Source of the DNA: Rhodothermales bacterium
GTDB taxonomy: Bacteria; Bacteroidota; Rhodothermia; Rhodothermales; UBA10348
Reading direction: 5' to 3'
Assembly: GCA_028284865.1 (NCBI GenBank)
Contig: JANQQV010000020.1
Span: forward strand, 393,938 to 457,937
DNA length: 64,000 nucleotides
The translations under genes and the position numbers were made by a program. This document shows, piece after piece, positions 45,338-55,466 of the stretch (position 1 is its first letter; every line of letters begins with the position of its first letter). The notes under the pieces were generated by a model. The model saw nothing but the letters and a program-made list of their open reading frames with translations, ran no database searches and was not told the origin of the DNA.

Positions 45338-46525
45338 CTACTCAATCGCCGCCAGAATCACGTCTGCGAACGCTGCCACTGTGGACTTCTGAGCATTTCC
45401 GTAGAGATTCCATCCGTTGAAGACGACCACGAGGTCGAGCTCAGGCACCACATACAGAAACTGCCCGCCGTACCCGTTGCCCTGGATGACGTGGACGGGA
45501 TACTCCTCCCAAGACGGTGTCCACCATTGATAGCCATAACCGGTCGAAAATCCGGTTGCATTCGGAGGCCCGGAGACGATTCGTTGTGTTGACTCCTCCA
45601 CCCACTTTCTTGAAATGATCTGCTCGCCATTCCACATGCCGTCGCGCAAGAACAGATAGCCGATCCTGGCCAAGTCTTCTGTCGCCAGATACAAGCCGCC
45701 TTCGGAATCCACCTCGCCTGCGGGCGTAATCTTCCAATGGAAATCGTCTATCCCGATCGGGGTGAACAGGTGCTCGTCAGCCCACTCGTCCAGACGCGTC
45801 CCTGTTGCTTGTCGAACGACTTCACCGAGGAGAACGCTGACACCATCGTTGTATTCGTACGCCACTCCTGGAATCGTGTCCATGGGTTGCGAAAGCACGA
45901 ACGGGACCCACGCGTCGCTGGCTTCGAGCAGGTTGGTGGAGTGCTCACCAGACTCGTAGGTGGTGTCCGTTTTCCATTCGATACCGCTCCTCATGGTCAG
46001 GAAGTCCTCGAGGCGCGTGGTGTCACGGCGAGCGTCTTCGGGATACGGCTCAAAGCTCTTGAAGAACGGATACACGAACTGACTGGCGCTCTCGATGTAG
46101 CCTTTGTCGATGGCGATGCCCAGTGCCGCTGACATGACGCTCTTGGTTACCGATTGAAGCGAGTGCAAATCGGAGCCATTCAGATACGGATGCCAATCAG
46201 GGTGGTAGTAATTGTACTGGTGATTGGTGGTGTCGTAGTTGGCAGACAGCGCATCGTAGTCCTGTTCAAAGCGTTCGTTCGCGACCACATATCCGTTCCG
46301 GATGATCATCATCGCGTCGACCTGACCGAATATCCCCTCCTCGATTTCAGCCACAAGTGAATCAATGGGCCCTGAATTCATCCCCTGCTCTGCGGGCGTG
46401 GAGATTGGCCATTCATCACCCGGCCAGAAGTATTCAGATTCCACTTCGGAGCACCCGGTCAACGCGATAAGTGCTGACACTAGTAGACAGCCCGGCAAGA
46501 TGTATGAAAGAGATGGTCGGTTCAT
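45338..46525 (-). CDS. Class C beta-lactamase-like serine hydrolase lipoprotein
   Basis: 395 aa. Lipobox LTGC (Cys25). Nucleophile and Lys in LQSVTKSVMSA (Ser125, Lys128). YEYNDGVSVLLGEV supplies the Y-x-N motif, and VIQGNGYGGQFLY the late conserved region. Fold of PBP4/EstB type; a cell-surface esterase or peptidase is likely. Confidence 0.87.
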   Translation of the reverse strand: MNRPSLSYILPGCLLVSALIALTGCSEVESEYFWPGDEWPISTPAEQGMNSGPIDSLVAEIEEGIFGQVDAMMIIRNGYVVANERFEQDYDALSANYDTTNHQYNYYHPDWHPYLNGSDLHSLQSVTKSVMSAALGIAIDKGYIESASQFVYPFFKSFEPYPEDARRDTTRLEDFLTMRSGIEWKTDTTYESGEHSTNLLEASDAWVPFVLSQPMDTIPGVAYEYNDGVSVLLGEVVRQATGTRLDEWADEHLFTPIGIDDFHWKITPAGEVDSEGGLYLATEDLARIGYLFLRDGMWNGEQIISRKWVEESTQRIVSGPPNATGFSTGYGYQWWTPSWEEYPVHVIQGNGYGGQFLYVVPELDLVVVFNGWNLYGNAQKSTVAAFADVILAAIE

Positions 46526-46858
46526 CAGATTTCCAATTCTGGGTAGGCGATATGGCTATTCTCGAAATGACATCGATTGCGATGCAGAATGCCGTTCGGC
46601 AACGTTCTTTGGCAGTCAAGGTAGCTGTCTCGACACCCACAAGCTCAAGAGGAGGCTTGAATTAACTCTCCCGGATAGAATTCCTTCGGCTTGAAGGAAT
46701 TGGTCTTACCGCAGGACGCTCGCTCAGAAATCGGAACTCTTGCCGGGAATTCCCTGATTGATCCAACTAGCTGCACCGCATAGGTTTGGCATCGCAACGG
46801 GCAATTGACTTGCCTGCCAGCCAGTCCATCGTTCGCCCATTCTCGGCCCCATTCTGTC
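46526..46858. other. Intergenic stretch with one hairpin
   Basis: 333 bp between divergent genes, without a convincing gene. A hairpin with a perfect 9-bp stem, AATTCCTTC (46679-46687) and GAAGGAATT (46693-46701), lies in the middle. Promoters for both flanking genes are expected here but none stands out. Confidence 0.5.
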
Positions 46859-48199
46859 ATGATCCGATCCATCATCTGCCATGTCCTCGCCTCACTGTTT
46901 GTCGCGTTGATTGCGCTGCCAGCCTCTTCACAGCCGTTTTTCAACAACTTCAGCAGGCCGTCAGCGATCATGGGGACTGCGGTTTCAAGCGTGTCGGTCG
47001 AGATAACGGCGAGTACTGGCGAGACCATTCAAGAAGCCATGCTTCGATACAGGACCGCAGCGAGTCCTGGTCCGAACGCCCAGTCGCCTCCTGTTGACGT
47101 CACTGGCAACGTCTACTCATTCGAACTTCCCACACTGCCCAATGACGAAATCGTCGAATACTGGGTCTACGCGAGGCAAACCGGAAGTGGAGGTATCAAC
47201 TATTCCGATCTCCAGGTGACCCGCAATGCGCCGGACGGAGTAACCTCTCTGGTTCATATACAGGAAACACCCAGGGATGAAGAAGGACCGTCTCCTTTCG
47301 TAGGCATGACCATAGATATGGACATCACCGTGGTGGTCCTGTATTCGTTTTCTGAGACTGGTCAATTAGTTGTTGTTGAACAAGGCCGTGACGGAGAGGC
47401 AAATTCGGGCATCGTTATAGAGGGGCCAGATGCGGCTGCAGAAATTGAGGCGCTACAGTCTGGAGAACTCATCCGGATAACCCGAGCGACCATTCTCGAA
47501 GACAACGGTATGACGAAGCTTGCTGCTCAGGATCTGGTATTTGAACACCTGGGGTCCGCAACCCCACCATCGCCTCTCTCGACCACCACCAGTCAGCTGC
47601 TGTCAATGGGATCCCCAGAGATGTACGAGGGCACTTACATCGATCTGGTAGGTGCAGTGGTTGTATCGACCAATCCTCATGCCCCGAGTGGGCCATACGG
47701 CGATTTCAGTGTGGCGTCCCCTCAAGCAGTTGATTCAGTCCTGAATGTCGTCGACTTGTCCAGCGGCGTTTTTTTCGCCAATGATGATCCTGCATCTATT
47801 CTCGCAGTTGGTGAGCGCCTATCCAGTGTTCGAGGAGTACTCTGGTACAATGGAAGCCAGTACGAATTGATACCTGCGACAATGGGTGACCTGGGAAGTG
47901 TTGTAAACACTGATATGGAATCGATCCAAGTTCCGAATGAGATTATCCTCTTCCCCAATTGGCCGAACCCCTTCAATCCGAAGACAAATATCCAGTTTTC
48001 TCTGCCTGAACCCGCATATGTGCGCTTGACAGTCTCAGACATGCTCGGTCGGGAGGTCGCCCGTTTGATCGATGCAACGCTGCATACCGGGAATCACCAT
48101 ACCGTTTTCAATGCCGCGGGACTGGCGACCGGACCCTACATGTACCGATTGGAAACTCCACGACAGATTCGGACGGGCACGATGCTGTTGTTGAGGTAG
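46859..48199 (+). CDS. Secreted T9SS-sorted protein with OB-like domains
   Basis: 446 aa from MIRSIICHVL at 46859. Signal peptide ends PASSQ. A fibronectin-like N-terminal part (DITASTGE-type strands) leads to two OB-fold-like units (VVVLYSFSETGQLVVVEQG; GTYIDLVGAVVVSTN) of the DUF5689 type. The C-terminal type A sorting domain is complete (LFPNWPNPFNPKTNIQFSLP, GREVARLIDATLHTGNHHTV, GPYMYRLE). Role unknown; exported to the surface by T9SS. Confidence 0.82.
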   Translation: MIRSIICHVLASLFVALIALPASSQPFFNNFSRPSAIMGTAVSSVSVEITASTGETIQEAMLRYRTAASPGPNAQSPPVDVTGNVYSFELPTLPNDEIVEYWVYARQTGSGGINYSDLQVTRNAPDGVTSLVHIQETPRDEEGPSPFVGMTIDMDITVVVLYSFSETGQLVVVEQGRDGEANSGIVIEGPDAAAEIEALQSGELIRITRATILEDNGMTKLAAQDLVFEHLGSATPPSPLSTTTSQLLSMGSPEMYEGTYIDLVGAVVVSTNPHAPSGPYGDFSVASPQAVDSVLNVVDLSSGVFFANDDPASILAVGERLSSVRGVLWYNGSQYELIPATMGDLGSVVNTDMESIQVPNEIILFPNWPNPFNPKTNIQFSLPEPAYVRLTVSDMLGREVARLIDATLHTGNHHTVFNAAGLATGPYMYRLETPRQIRTGTMLLLR

Positions 48200-48210
48200 G
48201 TCTCCAACCA

Positions 48211-49026
48211 CTAAACTTCGATGAAGCCCTCGAGATACGGCTGCACCTGTCCGCCAATGATTGTTCGCGTTCCTTTTGCTGATTCGACGAACTCGCAATG
48301 TAATTCTCCGCCTCGAGCCGACGCTTGGTAAGCCTTCATCGATGTCTTACCCAGTCGTTTGGACCAGAACGGAATCAGCGCACAGTGAATCGATCCCGTT
48401 ACAGGGTCTTCAGTGATATTCGTGCCCTCCTCGGGCGCGAAATACCGGGACACGAAATCATGCGTCGTACCCGGAGCCGTCGGCACGATGCCAATCTTGT
48501 CAGTCCCTCGAATCAATTCAAGCACCGCTCCGAAATCGGGCTGCAATGATCTCACATCACCCTCTGACTCGAAGGTGGCGTAGTAGTTGATCCCCGCCTG
48601 AAAGACCTGAGTGGGTTCACCCCCCAGTCCGCGGACCATGAGCGGCGACGTTTCGATGGGCTCCATGTTGTAGGCAGGAAAATCCATCAAGATCAACCCG
48701 TCCCTCTCCTCAACCCGAAGCGTTCCGCTCATCGTGTCAAACTCGAGTCGCTCTTCGCCCAAACCAAGATGAGAGAAGATGACATGGCTGGCGGCCAGGG
48801 TGGCATGGCCGCAAAGCGGGATCTCGAAGCTGGGCGTAAACCATCGCAAACCGAATTTCGGGCCATCGATGTTCACCAGAAAGGCCGTCTCCGCCAGATT
48901 ATTCTCGGCAGCAATCGACTGCATGAGCGCATCGTCAAGCCACTCATCGAAGACGCAAACAGCCGCCGGATTGCCTTTGAAAACCTCTGAGGCAAAGGCG
49001 TCAACCTGAAAAATGGGGATTTTCAC
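48211..49026 (-). CDS. PhzF-family isomerase
   Basis: 271 aa. IFQVDAFASEVFKGNPAAVC at the N-terminus, catalytic Glu in AENNLAETAFLV, PLCGHATLAASHV and DPVTGSIHCALIPFW are the family signatures. PhzF-fold enzymes catalyse double-bond isomerisation; outside phenazine clusters the substrate is unknown. Confidence 0.9.
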   Translation of the reverse strand: MKIPIFQVDAFASEVFKGNPAAVCVFDEWLDDALMQSIAAENNLAETAFLVNIDGPKFGLRWFTPSFEIPLCGHATLAASHVIFSHLGLGEERLEFDTMSGTLRVEERDGLILMDFPAYNMEPIETSPLMVRGLGGEPTQVFQAGINYYATFESEGDVRSLQPDFGAVLELIRGTDKIGIVPTAPGTTHDFVSRYFAPEEGTNITEDPVTGSIHCALIPFWSKRLGKTSMKAYQASARGGELHCEFVESAKGTRTIIGGQVQPYLEGFIEV

Positions 49027-49103
49027 TTCCGGTTGTCGGGGTTTGAAGGTTTTGGTTCACTCTTGGCATTTGCGCAGCATTCGCTTGCGGCTCCCATCTG
49101 AAC

Positions 49104-49478
49104 TCAGCTCAATACTTGGGTAAGCCGTAGCTGATTACCAAATGGGTCGCGGATGTAGCATTCCAGATTACCCCACGACTGCTCAACGATTCCGTCGCCC
49201 AGGTCAACTCCCCTGTCCGCAATCTCTTTGCAATACGCTCGAAGGTCGTCAAGAAAAAAGACCGCCACTCCCCCCGAAACACCATCACCCGAAAATGAGG
49301 AAAGATGCAGGACCAGATTTCCTTTTCGAACACCCAGGTAGCACGGGTTTGCGGATTCTTCGGCCGGCTGAAACCGAAAAATCTCCTCGAGTCCCATCTG
49401 ATCACAATAGAAAGAGATGGCCTCCACCGCGTCATCGACATGAAGCATCGGAACGGCTGCCAAAAATGATGAAGACAT
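49104..49478 (-). CDS. VOC-superfamily (bleomycin-resistance-like) protein
   Basis: 124 aa with the fold signatures AVPMLHVDDAVEAISFYCDQ and NLECYIRDPFGNQLRLTQV. FFLDDLRAYCKEIADRGVDL is typical of bleomycin/fosfomycin-resistance-like members. Drug binding is not proven. Confidence 0.84.
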   Translation of the reverse strand: MSSSFLAAVPMLHVDDAVEAISFYCDQMGLEEIFRFQPAEESANPCYLGVRKGNLVLHLSSFSGDGVSGGVAVFFLDDLRAYCKEIADRGVDLGDGIVEQSWGNLECYIRDPFGNQLRLTQVLS

Positions 49479-49526
49479 GGGGATCAGGTCTGGACAGAAT
49501 TTGCTACGACCGTTAGAGATACGGAT

Positions 49527-50255
49527 TTAATCAAACGTGGATCGGGCCAATAGCGCAGAGTGATAAACGAACACCTGCTGAGCCAGACGGGGGGCCATGG
49601 TCAGTGACATGGCTCGAATGGCGTGCTGAAGAGCTCCTCGTTTCCCCTTCTGAAACGTCAGCATGTCCCTCGTCGTGTCGGTCACGATCTGATTCTCAAC
49701 GACCAGACCACTGGTTTGAATCAGCCTTCGGACGGTTTTTGAGGTGTAATAATTGATATGGCCCACGGCATTGAAGTCGAAATCGCGACTCAATCGAACC
49801 GTGTGCTCCAGAGGCACTTCCACAAACACGAATCGGGCCACCCGCCGCGCCTCGTGGAGCATCTTTCTTGGATACTCGAGGTGCTCAACAACATGACTCA
49901 GGACAACCAGGTCAAACTGCTGGTCATCAAAGGGTACCGTATCCCCATCAAAAAGGCGCAGCTCTTTCAGCGAGGGAATGGGTTTCTGGCGAGCCTTTTC
50001 CAGACCGGAAGACGAGATTTCAATTCCTGACAACTCATTCCCGAAACCTCGTTCCGACAGAGCAAGCAGGATGTCGCCGGTGCCACAGCCTATTTCGAGA
50101 ACGGAACCACGCCGGAGGTCTGAACACAGTTGAATGATATTGTCTGCCTTGGCCTCGGCACACATGCGACGCCACTCTTCCTGACGACCACCCTCGGAGT
50201 AGTAATCGGCGTACTTCTCTTTTCCGGCAATGGCAGATCGTGGCTCTGCTTCCAT
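49527..50255 (-). CDS. Class I SAM-dependent methyltransferase
   Basis: 242 aa. SAM motif I SVLEIGCGTGDILLALSERG, acidic loop LSGIEISSSGLEKA, DLVVLSHVVEHLEYPRKML. Resembles methyltransferases of lipid or glycan synthesis. Substrate unknown. Confidence 0.87.
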   Translation of the reverse strand: MEAEPRSAIAGKEKYADYYSEGGRQEEWRRMCAEAKADNIIQLCSDLRRGSVLEIGCGTGDILLALSERGFGNELSGIEISSSGLEKARQKPIPSLKELRLFDGDTVPFDDQQFDLVVLSHVVEHLEYPRKMLHEARRVARFVFVEVPLEHTVRLSRDFDFNAVGHINYYTSKTVRRLIQTSGLVVENQIVTDTTRDMLTFQKGKRGALQHAIRAMSLTMAPRLAQQVFVYHSALLARSTFD

Positions 50256-50399
50256 GCGCCTTTGGACAATGGGTGAAGTGTTACGGCAGACAGGTTGACG
50301 ATGAACCGGGCCTTCTTGCCTGGAATGTAGATGATTTGATCAACTCGAGAATAACCTGCACATCAACTGTGTGCTTCCTAATTACTCGCGCCGCGCCAT

Positions 50400-50717
50400 T
50401 CAACGATGGGCCTTTACGTCGCTTTTTTCAGTCACGTCCAGGTCAAGTCCCTCCGCGTTGCCAACAGCAGCTAATTCTGGCACGTCCACGTCAGACGCCT
50501 CAAACCGCGATCTGGTCATGAAAAAGACGCCCATCAGGACTCCGCAAAGAAGGATGGTGGATGCAGGATCCGGGGGTGTGAAAAACGAGGCGACAGAGAG
50601 AGAGCCCACGATGGCCAGCAGTGTTTTCGGATCCAGTTTGCCGCGACGATTCAGAGCAAACAACACGAGCGATGCCAATACGATCAATAATGTCTCAAGC
50701 GGTCCAAGTGTAAACAT
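50400..50717 (-). CDS. Small membrane protein resembling a TatC fragment
   Basis: 105 aa from MFTLGPLETL at 50717. Three hydrophobic segments; ASFFTPPDPASTILLCGVLM resembles the TatC TM5-TM6 region (TPPD-x-x-S-x-(L/I)-L). The first helix LGPLETLLIVLASLVLFALN resembles TatA/B. The C-terminal tail is acidic. It may be a hybrid small Tat-related protein or coincidence. Confidence 0.55.
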   Translation of the reverse strand: MFTLGPLETLLIVLASLVLFALNRRGKLDPKTLLAIVGSLSVASFFTPPDPASTILLCGVLMGVFFMTRSRFEASDVDVPELAAVGNAEGLDLDVTEKSDVKAHR

Positions 50718-50938
50718 GACGTCGGCGGGGTTCGACGAATGGTGAGATGAGCTGCCATTGAAGCAGCATTCGGATGGTAGTTGGGCCACCGATGTCATGC
50801 AAGGCAGAATCCGGGATTCTCAAACGGCTGGCGAACGAGCACTCAGACAATGATTACTGGCCCCACGTCTCCTGATCAGAGACTTATGATCGGTTGATGT
50901 GTCTTCTTGGTGAGTTTGAACCATCCCTCGCGATCACC

Positions 50939-52030
50939 ATGAATACGGTATCTGGCAATCTTGTCGTTTGGATCATTGTGGGCCTGTTGTTCGGTTCAGG
51001 ACCCGATCTGGTTCAGGTCGGCGAGCTTGAGACCCCACGCTTTGCTCACACTACCGACAGGATTGCGCAAGACCGGTTTCTTGTAGTTGGTGGGATGGCG
51101 ACGGGGGGTCGAGTCCTGGGCGCCGTCATCCTTGACACCTCGAACGGAGTGTCAGAGACGTCGCTCTCGATGTCCACCCCCCGACACAGTCATTCCAGCA
51201 CAATGCTTTGTGACGGACGAGTGCTGATCGTGGGTGGATATGATGCAGACAACAGATACCTGGCTGGCTCAGAGGTTTTCGATCCCCGGCAAGGATCATT
51301 CAGCAACGCCGGGGCGCTGCGGGTTCAACGGGCCGGTCATACCGCAACCAGGTTGAATGACTGCCGGGTTTTGGTGATTGGAGGTGTCGGCGCGGGATGG
51401 CAATTCCTGTCGTCTGCTGAAATCTTCGATCCGGAAACCGGAACGTGGTCAGATGCGGGTAACATGCTTTCACCCCGAGAGAGTCACACGGCAACGCTGA
51501 CCCCGAACGGAGATGTGATTGTTGTCGGCGGACACTCCGGCCCACGCCGGAATCTGCAGGTTTTGGACTCCATCGAACGATTCAGCCCCGTATCCGGCAC
51601 CTTCGAGGCCCTTGGTCAGTTGGTCCTGAAGCGCCACAAACACGACGCCGTATTGATGGAGCAGGACAGACTCTGGGTGATCGGAGGCTCGGATGAAAGG
51701 GATTCCGCGGGCATGTATTCGTCGACTGAATATGTTGACCTGACGACGGGAGTCTCGACGGCGGGCCCTCCCTTGCGACTCAACCGTTTCAAGCTGCGCG
51801 GTACAGTCGTCAAGCATCCTGGAGGCGAAGTGTCCATTCTGGGAGGAGCTGGAAAGGCGGAGGTTTTTCCAAGCGGGTCGCAAAAATCGCACCTCCTCCC
51901 CACAGGAGACTTGGCCGGACAATTCTCCACGGCGACTCTGAATTCCGACCACGATGCAATCATTGTCGGCGGCTATTCCACGGGCATGTCACTCAGCGGC
52001 GCGGTCTGGCGATTCAGCTTGCCGGAATAA
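50939..52030 (+). CDS. Exported Kelch-repeat beta-propeller
   Basis: 363 aa from MNTVSGNLVV at 50939. A signal-like helix precedes at least six Kelch repeats with the doublet Gly-Gly after a hydrophobic strand (FLVVGGM, VLIVGGY, VLVIGGV, VIVVGGH, LWVIGGS, AIIVGGY) and regularly placed Glu-x-Phe-x-Pro-x-x-Gly turns. Function of the propeller is unknown, usually protein binding. Confidence 0.85.
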   Translation: MNTVSGNLVVWIIVGLLFGSGPDLVQVGELETPRFAHTTDRIAQDRFLVVGGMATGGRVLGAVILDTSNGVSETSLSMSTPRHSHSSTMLCDGRVLIVGGYDADNRYLAGSEVFDPRQGSFSNAGALRVQRAGHTATRLNDCRVLVIGGVGAGWQFLSSAEIFDPETGTWSDAGNMLSPRESHTATLTPNGDVIVVGGHSGPRRNLQVLDSIERFSPVSGTFEALGQLVLKRHKHDAVLMEQDRLWVIGGSDERDSAGMYSSTEYVDLTTGVSTAGPPLRLNRFKLRGTVVKHPGGEVSILGGAGKAEVFPSGSQKSHLLPTGDLAGQFSTATLNSDHDAIIVGGYSTGMSLSGAVWRFSLPE

Positions 52031-52047
52031 TCTCAAGATGTCGCACC

Positions 52048-52443
52048 CTATGTGAGGCGCACCAACTTCCCCTTCCGCTTGACCACATTCTTGTAATCCC
52101 ATTGGATGGTTTTCGACTTCGCGATCCATCGCTTGACCGCATCCATTTCGATCTGATCGGGATGCGTGAAGATCACGGAAGCGTCCTTGAACTTGCCCGT
52201 TCCAGGACTCAGCCCGTCCTCATCAAAGCTGGCTCCGCTCCAGAACATCAATCGAATACCAGCTTTGAGTTTGCTGTACCCGACAATGGGATTCCCGTCC
52301 AGAAACCAAACCGGGTTACGATGCCAGATCTTGTTCTCGGCTTCGGGTAATTGATCACAAATGATCTCAGCCAACGCATCGCAGATCGCCCGCTCCTCCT
52401 GGGTCTCCCGGTCCTTGTTGAATGCTGTGATGTCTGGATTCAT
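52048..52443 (-). CDS. DUF1801-family protein
   Basis: 131 aa. ICDQLPEAENKIWHRNPVWF, PIVGYSKLKAGIRLMFWSGA and IFTHPDQIEMDAVKRWIAKS match DUF1801/YdhG proteins. Convergent with the Kelch gene. Function unknown. Confidence 0.82.
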   Translation of the reverse strand: MNPDITAFNKDRETQEERAICDALAEIICDQLPEAENKIWHRNPVWFLDGNPIVGYSKLKAGIRLMFWSGASFDEDGLSPGTGKFKDASVIFTHPDQIEMDAVKRWIAKSKTIQWDYKNVVKRKGKLVRLT

Positions 52444-52480
52444 GATTTTCAGATGCTGATTCGGCTTGGGTCCAGGCTCG

Positions 52481-53134
52481 CTAATCCATGCTGACGACTC
52501 GGCACATATCAGGTAGTGCTGCTGTCGTCAATGTCGAATCCAGTTCAGCGATCAAGTCATCGTAACTCATCAGCAATCGGCATTCCTGGTACCAGAACGA
52601 ACCGATCATGGTCGATAGGTTCTGATAATTCTCAAGCATTCCGATGTAGCCCTCGCTGAACAGCTTCGCATAAATCAGGTCTCCGCTCACTTGCGACTGA
52701 TAGGCGTACACGCGTTGGGATTCGTATATCCTTGACAGAAGGAGCACATCTTCGTAGTCCATCACACCCAGAGCATCGGTCGCGTTCGCGGCCTCCCATG
52801 CAGTGTTCAGAACAGTTGCCGGAGAGATGAACCCCTTTGAAAATACCCTGGCATCAGGATATCCATGCTCGAGAACCGAAGATTCATTCGATCGCTGTAT
52901 GGTGCGAAGCGTGTCGGACAGATACAGGTGATAATCGAGCGCAGCAGCCACCGCCGATCGGTTCTCCTCAATCTCTCTGGTGATGCTAGTGAGTGCTACC
53001 TCTCCGTGTTCTTTGCGGTTGTAGAATTCCCGCACCTCATTTGCTCCTAGAGCAAGCACGACGCCCAGAACGACGAAAAACGCCTCCAAAACGATAGGCA
53101 CCAGTTTGATCGGATTCTCTCGCGGGTTGGTCAT
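52481..53134 (-). CDS. DUF6090-like single-pass membrane protein
   Basis: 217 aa. One N-terminal membrane helix (IVLEAFFVVLGVVLALGANE), then helix-rich soluble region (HGEVALTSITREIEENRSAV, and so on) resembling DUF6090-type proteins of Bacteroidota. Function unknown. Confidence 0.72.
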   Translation of the reverse strand: MTNPRENPIKLVPIVLEAFFVVLGVVLALGANEVREFYNRKEHGEVALTSITREIEENRSAVAAALDYHLYLSDTLRTIQRSNESSVLEHGYPDARVFSKGFISPATVLNTAWEAANATDALGVMDYEDVLLLSRIYESQRVYAYQSQVSGDLIYAKLFSEGYIGMLENYQNLSTMIGSFWYQECRLLMSYDDLIAELDSTLTTAALPDMCRVVSMD

Positions 53135-53192
53135 CTGTGTCTATCTCGATGTAATTGGTGCGTCCAGCAGGTTTTCGACGTGCCGCGCACGA

Positions 53193-55352
53193 CTATTCGG
53201 GTGACTCGGCGAGGTGTCGATCAAAAAACTCGATCAGCTTGCCGTAGAGGTAGCGACCGTGATGCCGCTCACGGGTCCAGCCGTGCGTCGCTCCTGGAGC
53301 AAAGGCGAAATCGAAGTTCTTGCCCTGCCTCATCAGTTCCTCGGCCAGGACAGCAGTCGTCTTGAAAGGCACGACATGGTCCTGCATTCCGTGGATAAAC
53401 AGCAGGTGATCTTCCAGATTCTTCGCGTACTTGATTGCTTTGCGCTCGAAGACTTCCGGATGCGTCTGGGGGATACGAACGATCGCGACGTCGTCGGTAC
53501 CGAAGAAAATCGGATCGACGGCCGCGGCAGCTGCCACACCTGCCTGGAATAGGCCCGGCTTCATCAACAGCGAATACACCGAGAGGGTGCCGCCGTAACT
53601 GCTACCGAAAATGCCGATGCGATCAGGATCGACGTAGTCCAATGATTCCATGTACGCGACGGCGCTTGCATAGTCCTCGATATCCTGGTCTGCAAAGCCC
53701 AGCGCGAACTCCTCACGGAAGGCCCGGCCATAACCGTCGCTGCCACGTGAGTCGACCTGCACGACGATGTATCCCTTCTCAACCAGCATCTGCTGGATCA
53801 TGCTTGATGTGCCGGCCCAGCGATTCTTCGCCGTGTTCGAATACACGGGTCCAAACAATACCGGATGCTTCTTGCCTGGCTGCATGTTGGCAGGCTTCAG
53901 GATGCGTGCATGAAGCGTGTAGTCATCGACCAGGCTCGGGAAGCTGACGTATTCCCCTGCCGTCCAGGTCCGCTCGTGGAAAGCGGGTAAGGGTGAATCC
54001 GTGATGCGTGTTGGTTCACCGCCGTCAACAGACACGACATACAGTTCGGTCGGCGATGTGTCGTTGCTGTGCATGAACGCCAGGTACCGACCATCCGGAG
54101 AGGGATAGCCGGAATTCCGGCCGGCGAGATGGGTCAGCTGCTCCGTGTCGCTGCCGGAGACAGAAACTCGATACACGTGCTGTTCATGCGGATTGACGCC
54201 ATTACCGATGTAAAACAGAGCGTCGCCCACAACAGTCGGTGCTGAAAGGACATCGTAGGTCGGATCGGTCAGCAGCCGCGGAAGATCCTTGGATGGCGAG
54301 GCGTCAATCACGTAAAGGCCATAGCGATCGCGCATGTCGCTCAGGAAAACGATGTGCTCACCATCCGGATGCCAGTTGGATGCAAAAGACGTGTACGAGC
54401 GACTTTCCCTCACGCCCTGCCAGATCTGACGTGGTTCGGTCTCTCCCGCTGCCACGACAAACAGCTTGCGATCCACCGCTGTGTCGGAAGCGACATCAAC
54501 CAGCAAGTCTCCACCCGGCGACCAGTTGAAGTCGACGATTTGATTTGACTCCGGATCGGGCAAATCAAGGTACGTCACGTCGCTGCTCTGGACATTGAGC
54601 AGACCGACCCTTCTAATCTCATTGGGATCGCCCGGATAGCCTCGGCGAACCTCATTGGGATTGGTCTCGGGTGCGAGGTAGTCGGGAAACGGCACGGTGC
54701 GCATCTCACGCCGATCAACGACATGAATGGCTATCGTCTCTCCATCCGGCGACCATTTGAACGTGGGCCCACTCCAAATGCCGGGCCCGATCTCGCGTTC
54801 TGCCCGGCTGTAGCGCCCTTTCGGCAAGCTCGACAGGCTGGGGATGCCAATCTCTGTAAGCTGGCGATTCTCTTTGGACTTGAAGTCTGCCAGCCACAAA
54901 TCGCCATTAATCAGGTACGCTGCCTGTTCGCCACTAGGCGATAGCGCCAGACCATAGGCCCCTCCTTCGATGGACATGAACGAGGCCTCTTCACCGCTTC
55001 TCAGCGATGTCTGCCACAAGTCGTTGCCTCGTAGACTCACGATCGTGGTTTCGTCAGTCCACGTATAACTGCGCACGGACGGCGAGTCTGCCTGCGAAAC
55101 GAGACGCACCTCCTGCCCATCACTTGTGGATACCCAAAGTCCTCGGCCTCTCTGTCCGGGCTCCGTCCAGGAAAAGGCAAAGTAATCGCTTCCAGGCGCC
55201 CACACTGGACCGGACGGACTCGATCCTGTCATCCGTGGTGATGCGAAAACGTCATCGAGCGTGAGCGTGCTTTCCTGAGCGGTGACTGTCTCGGGCGTAG
55301 TCATCAGAATGACTGCCGCAATCAATGTTGGCCAAAGAGAGACCTTTCGCAT
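53193..55352 (-). CDS. Exported S9-family prolyl oligopeptidase (DPP-type)
   Basis: 719 aa from MRKVSLWPTL at 55352. A signal peptide is followed by a WD40-like propeller (about 30-460; repeated SPSGEQAAYL, SPDGETIAIH, SPDGRYLAFM blades) and an alpha/beta-hydrolase domain. Catalytic Ser585 is in GIFGSSYGGTL, Asp658 in HGMQDHVVPF and His690 in GATHGWTRER. It should cleave small peptides in the periplasm. Its start is 115 bp from the decayed attC0, so it marks the left border of the integron array and is not itself a cassette. Confidence 0.9.
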   Translation of the reverse strand: MRKVSLWPTLIAAVILMTTPETVTAQESTLTLDDVFASPRMTGSSPSGPVWAPGSDYFAFSWTEPGQRGRGLWVSTSDGQEVRLVSQADSPSVRSYTWTDETTIVSLRGNDLWQTSLRSGEEASFMSIEGGAYGLALSPSGEQAAYLINGDLWLADFKSKENRQLTEIGIPSLSSLPKGRYSRAEREIGPGIWSGPTFKWSPDGETIAIHVVDRREMRTVPFPDYLAPETNPNEVRRGYPGDPNEIRRVGLLNVQSSDVTYLDLPDPESNQIVDFNWSPGGDLLVDVASDTAVDRKLFVVAAGETEPRQIWQGVRESRSYTSFASNWHPDGEHIVFLSDMRDRYGLYVIDASPSKDLPRLLTDPTYDVLSAPTVVGDALFYIGNGVNPHEQHVYRVSVSGSDTEQLTHLAGRNSGYPSPDGRYLAFMHSNDTSPTELYVVSVDGGEPTRITDSPLPAFHERTWTAGEYVSFPSLVDDYTLHARILKPANMQPGKKHPVLFGPVYSNTAKNRWAGTSSMIQQMLVEKGYIVVQVDSRGSDGYGRAFREEFALGFADQDIEDYASAVAYMESLDYVDPDRIGIFGSSYGGTLSVYSLLMKPGLFQAGVAAAAAVDPIFFGTDDVAIVRIPQTHPEVFERKAIKYAKNLEDHLLFIHGMQDHVVPFKTTAVLAEELMRQGKNFDFAFAPGATHGWTRERHHGRYLYGKLIEFFDRHLAESPE

Positions 55353-55466
55353 GGAATTGTCTTGGAAATTGTCGTGGAGGGACTGAGGGGCGACCATTCA
55401 ACCGCATAAGGCACGGGCCAGGGTGTTCATGGTCGGTACAGACTGCTGTGTTCGCCACCGAAATCA

